NCBI GenBank assembly: GCA_965230065.1
Contig: OZ245942.1
Coordinates: forward strand, 4,836,001 to 4,900,000
Source: G965230065 sp965230065
GTDB lineage: Bacteria; Bacteroidota; Bacteroidia; Cytophagales; Cyclobacteriaceae
Reading direction: 5' to 3'
DNA length: 64,000 nucleotides
The notes beneath the pieces were generated by a model that was not told the DNA's origin, searched no databases, and worked only from the letters and a program-made list of their open reading frames with translations. Made by a program: the position numbers and the translations under genes. This document shows positions 60,590 to 64,000 of this stretch, one piece after another. Position 1 is the first letter of the stretch. Every line of letters begins with the position of its first letter.

Positions 60590-61486
60590 TTATTCGTTGG
60601 TTTTGAATATGACATTACCCATTGCTACATTCACATCAAAAGATAATACGTTTTTTGTATGGGATAGGTAGCTATTATTGACAAAAGTATCTGGTTCAAT
60701 TTCTTTGAAAGTTCTTGGCATTTTGATGCGGCAAAGGGGAGAGTCGTTAATACGGATAATAACAGGGGTTGCAGGGTCATTAAGATGTATTTCCAGGCTG
60801 CCTGCACCCACACTGGCCTTGATGTTACTACTATATTTGCATTCTTCGGTAAAGTACATGAGCAAATTTCCAAAGCCAACATCTGCAATTACTTCCCGGG
60901 CATTCGATAAGTTGAGTTTATCAATTTCCAGTGTTCCCAAATCTACTTCAGCATGCAGGGTATCCATCTGCATTTTGTTTGGCAATCCTTTATGATACCC
61001 AACTTTCACATCTGCTTTTCCGGTGCTGATTTTAAGTTTCTCTACAGCCATGTCTGACAAATCGACCAAAGCAGTGCCCATGCCATATTTTAAATTCAGG
61101 TCAAAAACAGCGTCTCTCGAGAGATACATGTGCCAGGGCATTTCCGGGGAAGATTTTTTACTGTAAAAAACCGTGCTGGACAAGCTGCTGCTTACAGCTT
61201 TGTCCGATTCTTCACAAAAATCTACTTCTATGTTCCTGGCATTACCCTTAATAGCATCATACTTAACGGGGGAAAATGTAGGGTCTGTAGGATATCCGTA
61301 AATATTGACGGGATTGAAATTATAGGTAGAATTAATCTTGCATAGTACCGATGAGGCATTGACTACAAGATTAATTTTCTTTTCATCTCCATCCTGGCTG
61401 ACATGAAAATGCTTTTTTTCCTGTGCAAGGCCTGCTGTTATCGAGTAACAGGCCAATACACTCATTATCAAGGAAGTAACTTTCAT
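60590..61486 (-). CDS. Exported protein, DUF4097-like beta-solenoid
   Basis: A 298-residue exported protein with signal peptide (1-21, ending GLAQ). The region from about 125 to 250 has repeated short strands (VFDLNLKYGMGTALVDLSDMAVEKLKISTGKADVKVGY, HAEVDLGTLEIDKLNLSNAREVIADVGFGN) typical of DUF4097/LiaF-type adhesin-like solenoids that occur with ABC exporters and envelope-stress systems. Its stop codon directly abuts the ATPase start, so it is part of the exporter-kinase operon. The precise role is unknown. Confidence 0.65.
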   Translation of the reverse strand: MKVTSLIMSVLACYSITAGLAQEKKHFHVSQDGDEKKINLVVNASSVLCKINSTYNFNPVNIYGYPTDPTFSPVKYDAIKGNARNIEVDFCEESDKAVSSSLSSTVFYSKKSSPEMPWHMYLSRDAVFDLNLKYGMGTALVDLSDMAVEKLKISTGKADVKVGYHKGLPNKMQMDTLHAEVDLGTLEIDKLNLSNAREVIADVGFGNLLMYFTEECKYSSNIKASVGAGSLEIHLNDPATPVIIRINDSPLCRIKMPRTFKEIEPDTFVNNSYLSHTKNVLSFDVNVAMGNVIFKTNE

Positions 61487-61532
61487 GTTGAGATATTACG
61501 GGAATTTATGATTTGAGGTTGCTTTCAAATCA

Positions 61533-62645
61533 TTAAAAAAATTCCCGTATGCGTTCAAAGAATCCTTTTTCCCCTTTTTCGGGCTTAGGCGCAAAATTAG
61601 GGGAGTCCCTCAATGACTCCAGTACTTCCTTTTCTTCAACGCTGAGTTGCTTGGGCACCCAAATATTTACGTGTATCAGCTGGTCGCCACGGCCATAACC
61701 ATCAATATCTTTGATGCCTTTTCCTTTTAGCCGGAGTATTTTGCCCCCCTGGGTACCAGGTTCTATTTTGATTTTTACGTTTCCATCAACCGTAGGAACT
61801 TCCAGGGATGTTCCGATTGCAGCATCTACGAAGCTGATGTGCAGATCGTAAATAATGTTATTACTATCCCTTTTCAGTACCTCATCCTCAATTTCTTCAA
61901 TCATGATGAGCAAATCACCGGGGACGCCTCCGCCGGGAGCCTCATTGCCTTTGCCAGACATAGAAAGTTGCATGCCTTCGGCAACGCCACCGGGGATATT
62001 TATCTTGATAACTTCTTCAAGGGGTTCCAGCCCTGAGCTATCCACGCCCGGAGGCCGCTGGTCTATCATGCGCCCGCTACCCTGGCAGGTAGGGCAGGTA
62101 CTGGAAGAAACCATCTGTCCCAGCATGGTGTTTACTACTTTTCTTACCTGTCCGCTGCCCTGGCAGGTAGCACAGTCTTTAAAAGTAACACCTTTGGCAG
62201 CCACCATACGGTTTACTTTTATTTTCTTTTCAGCACCATGTGCTATTTCTTCCAGTGTAAGTTTCAGTTTAATGCGCAGGTTCGAGCCTTTTCTTCTTCG
62301 CTGGCCACCGCCAAAGAAGCTCTCGAAAGGGCTGCCACCGCCGCCACCAAAAATATCCCCAAACTGAGAGAAAATATCTTCCATGGTCATGCCGCCACCG
62401 CCAAAACCACCGGCCCCGGCACCTACGCCCTGGTGACCGAAACGGTCGTACCGCTCTCTTTTTTCAGGGTTGCTCAATATTTCATAAGCTTCGGCAGCTT
62501 CCTTGAACTTATCTTCTGCTTCGGGGTTGTCCGGGTTCTTATCAGGATGAAATTTGATAGCAATTTTCCGGTATGCTTTTTTAATTTCTTCTGTAGAAGC
62601 CGATTTGCCCACTCCTAAAATCTCGTAAAAATCTCTCTTAGCCAT
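61533..62645 (-). CDS. dnaJ: Chaperone DnaJ with a single zinc site
   Basis: A 370-residue Hsp40 co-chaperone of DnaK. The J domain has HPD at 33-35, a Gly/Phe-rich region spans about 71-115, and the C-terminal substrate-binding domains include INIPGGVAEGMQLSM. Class A DnaJ normally has four CxxCxGxG motifs. Here only two remain (CATCQGSG at 158-165 and CPTCQGSG at 184-191), corresponding to the inner pair, zinc site II. The positions of motifs one and four read MVAAKGVTF and RPPGVDSSG. It is encoded downstream of grpE, with a long hairpin between them. Confidence 0.95.
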   Translation of the reverse strand: MAKRDFYEILGVGKSASTEEIKKAYRKIAIKFHPDKNPDNPEAEDKFKEAAEAYEILSNPEKRERYDRFGHQGVGAGAGGFGGGGMTMEDIFSQFGDIFGGGGGSPFESFFGGGQRRRKGSNLRIKLKLTLEEIAHGAEKKIKVNRMVAAKGVTFKDCATCQGSGQVRKVVNTMLGQMVSSSTCPTCQGSGRMIDQRPPGVDSSGLEPLEEVIKINIPGGVAEGMQLSMSGKGNEAPGGGVPGDLLIMIEEIEDEVLKRDSNNIIYDLHISFVDAAIGTSLEVPTVDGNVKIKIEPGTQGGKILRLKGKGIKDIDGYGRGDQLIHVNIWVPKQLSVEEKEVLESLRDSPNFAPKPEKGEKGFFERIREFF

Positions 62646-62718
62646 ATCAATTGTTTATTAAAGGTGCATTCCTTTGATAGCAGGAATGCGTTCAAAATTT
62701 AGAAGCAAAGGACAGTGT

Positions 62719-62771
62719 GCAGAGGGCATGGTGCATAGTAAAAATGGTATGCTATGCACCATGCCCTCTGC
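62719..62771. repeat. Perfect 20-bp inverted repeat between grpE and dnaJ
   Basis: Arms at 62719-62738 and 62752-62771 pair without mismatch around a 13-base loop. In a leftward grpE-dnaJ transcript the hairpin could cause partial termination or protect mRNA ends. Its words (GGGCATGGTGCATAG) are repetitive in style, as in the hairpin at 37204. Confidence 0.75.
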
Positions 62772-62791
62772 CTTTAGCCCCAAGCTAATAT

Positions 62792-63385
62792 TTATGCTCC
62801 TGTCACTACTTTAGCGTAACGTATTACTTTATCACCTAAATAATACCCTTTCTCCAGTACCTCAATGATTTTGCCTTTTAGTTTATCTTCAGGAGCAGGT
62901 ATTTGAGCAACGGCTTCATGGTACTCACTATCAAACTCATCACCAGGAACAATTTCCATTACCTTTAATCCCTTTTGTTCCAGGGTTTTTAAAAATTTAT
63001 GATAAACGAGCTGTATTCCCTCATCTGTGGATGCTTCTTCGGTTTCCTGATTTACACTTACTGCACGTTCAAAATCATCGAGTACGGGCAGTAATGCTGC
63101 CATTAAGTCTTTGTTGGCATTCGATATTAATTCTAAACGCTCTTTAGCCGAACGGCGCTTATAGTTTTCAAAATCAGAATACAGGCGCACATATTTATCT
63201 TTCAATGCGCTTACTTCTTCTTCCAGTTTATCAGAAGGAGATGCTTGTCCGGCAGAAGCATCCTCTGCCGAATTGTCAATATTATTTTCTGTTTTTTCTT
63301 CAGTTGTCATTTCTTCCCGGCCTTTGTTCATCTCTTCTACAGACGGTTCGTTTAAATTTTTATCTTCAGGTGCATTATTTGCCAT
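62792..63385 (-). CDS. grpE: Nucleotide exchange factor GrpE
   Basis: GrpE releases ADP from DnaK. From the ATG at 63385 (MANNAPEDKN; the frame reaches 63415) the protein has 197 residues: an acidic disordered N-terminus (about 1-60), the long coiled-coil helix (EEEVSALKDKYVRLYSDFENYKRRSAKER), and the C-terminal beta-domain with the signature GDEFDSEYHEAVAQIP and IIEVLEKGYYLGDKVIRYAKVVT. Encoded just upstream of dnaJ. Confidence 0.95.
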   Translation of the reverse strand: MANNAPEDKNLNEPSVEEMNKGREEMTTEEKTENNIDNSAEDASAGQASPSDKLEEEVSALKDKYVRLYSDFENYKRRSAKERLELISNANKDLMAALLPVLDDFERAVSVNQETEEASTDEGIQLVYHKFLKTLEQKGLKVMEIVPGDEFDSEYHEAVAQIPAPEDKLKGKIIEVLEKGYYLGDKVIRYAKVVTGA

Positions 63386-63610
63386 GGTATAAATAAAATT
63401 ATGGGTTGTTTCCACTTATTTTCGCCAACACAGTATGACAACTACTTTGCCAATCGTACATTCAATGACAATCTGGCATAATTTTGCAAGAAAGCAGGTG
63501 AAAGTGTGTACACTACCTCAAAAAAGCCACTATATACAAATTGCTAAGTTAGGAAAATCTTTGATGAGACATTCGGAGCTTCTTTCTGGCCAGACTGTTT
63601 GGAACTGAAG

Positions 63611-64000
63611 TTATTTGGGGGCTTCCTGCAAGGTTTTCCATATCAAATCTTTCAACACACCTATATTATATTGGGTAACAGCAGAAATAAAAACGATGGG
63701 AAGGCTTACTGTTATTTCTTCTTCAATTAGTGCTTGCAACTCCTGGTCTATCAGGTCTGATTTGGTGATGGCGATAATGCGCTGCTTATCCAATAGCTCG
63801 GGGTTATAATTTTTGAGTTCATTAAGTAACAAAGCATATTCCTCATTGATATCTTTGGTATCGGCGGGAATGGTGAATAAAAGCATGGCATTTCGTTCAA
63901 TATGTCTGAGAAAACGAATACCCAAACCCTTGCCTTCGGCAGCGCCTTCTATGATACCTGGTATGTCGGCCATTACGAAGGAGCGGTCATCGCGGTAAGG
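63611..64000 (-). CDS. obgE: Obg-family GTPase (C-terminal part, cut by window edge)
   Basis: The C-terminal about 129 residues of the ribosome-associated GTPase Obg/CgtA, which acts in late 50S assembly and stress control. The visible part begins PYRDDRSFVMADIPG, which holds the G3 motif DIPG and IIEGAAEGKGLG, then FLRHIERNAMLLFTIP, the G4-region ITKSDLID and the G5-like FISAVTQYNIG. It ends soon after, without an extra C-terminal domain. The 195-base gap between it and grpE shows no gene. Confidence 0.93.
   Translation of the reverse strand, partial: PYRDDRSFVMADIPGIIEGAAEGKGLGIRFLRHIERNAMLLFTIPADTKDINEEYALLLNELKNYNPELLDKQRIIAITKSDLIDQELQALIEEEITVSLPIVFISAVTQYNIGVLKDLIWKTLQEAPK

Noticed and set aside
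1..64000. tRNA, rRNA or tmRNA genes
   Set aside because: No cloverleaf with a TTCGAnnC arm and no rRNA-like stretch was recognised by eye; a covariance-model scan would be the decisive test.

Overview
The window is chromosomal DNA of a Bacteroidota bacterium, most likely a member of the Cytophagales. The supporting signs are type IX secretion sorting domains (T9SS CTDs) on six secreted proteins, the syntenic block bamD-rpoZ-coaBC-porD-recN, a Bacteroidota-type omega subunit and DnaJ, TAnnTTTG-like promoter elements, and AT-rich intergenic DNA full of hairpins. No rRNA, tRNA, CRISPR array, transposase or phage gene was found. Both ends cut through genes: recN at the left and obgE at the right.

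Layout. (1) 1-9.9 kb is housekeeping: recN, porD, coaBC, rpoZ, bamD, a T9SS cargo protein, an OstA/LptA-like LPS transport protein, tilS, a cyclic-nucleotide-domain protein and mdh. (2) 10-15.7 kb is an accessory region: two MauG-type di-heme peroxidases flank an MbnP-like copper protein and a VapBC-like toxin-antitoxin pair. They are followed by an XRE regulator and a fusion of a PD-(D/E)XK nuclease with an ImmA/IrrE metallopeptidase, bounded by inverted 10-mers like those of a gene cassette. (3) 15.7-28.7 kb looks like sugar-acid catabolism, plausibly the non-phosphorylating L-fucose or L-rhamnose route: an Ldh2-type dehydrogenase, an RbsABC-like importer, two SDR dehydrogenases, a RhaM-like mutarotase and an FAH-family hydrolase. 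It surrounds a 1354-residue secreted protein with two sets of seven repeats, probably two beta-propellers. (4) 28.9-32.9 kb carries type II glutamine synthetase, a DUF4468-like protein, an outer-membrane porin, and a LuxR-type response regulator whose phospho-acceptor aspartate is replaced by glutamate.

(5) 33-47.9 kb is the most interesting block. It holds a periplasmic, membrane-anchored TPR-CHAT protease, a membrane-spanning anti-sigma factor with a periplasmic TPR domain, an ECF sigma factor, four paralogous secreted SBBP-propeller proteins and an IPT/beta-helix lipoprotein. A two-part promoter-like box (GTTTACC, 13 bases, then nGnATAAA) lies 48-53 bases before the start codons of three secreted-protein genes and also at the 5' end of the sigma gene. 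I read this as a self-contained sigma regulon, possibly switched by CHAT proteolysis of the anti-sigma factor.

(6) 48-64 kb holds a deviant D-aminoacylase-family lipoprotein, a DUF1080 protein, a PIG-L deacetylase, ligA, small lipoproteins, a RelE-like toxin-antitoxin pair with a frameshifted toxin, an orphan nuoK, an operon of ABC exporter and histidine kinase, and dnaJ, grpE and obgE.

The intergenic DNA carries several classes of small palindromes. One class has three copies whose stems differ by compensatory base changes, and one of those copies lies inside the leader of the mbnP-like gene. All functional calls come from reading the sequence and translations, without database searches.
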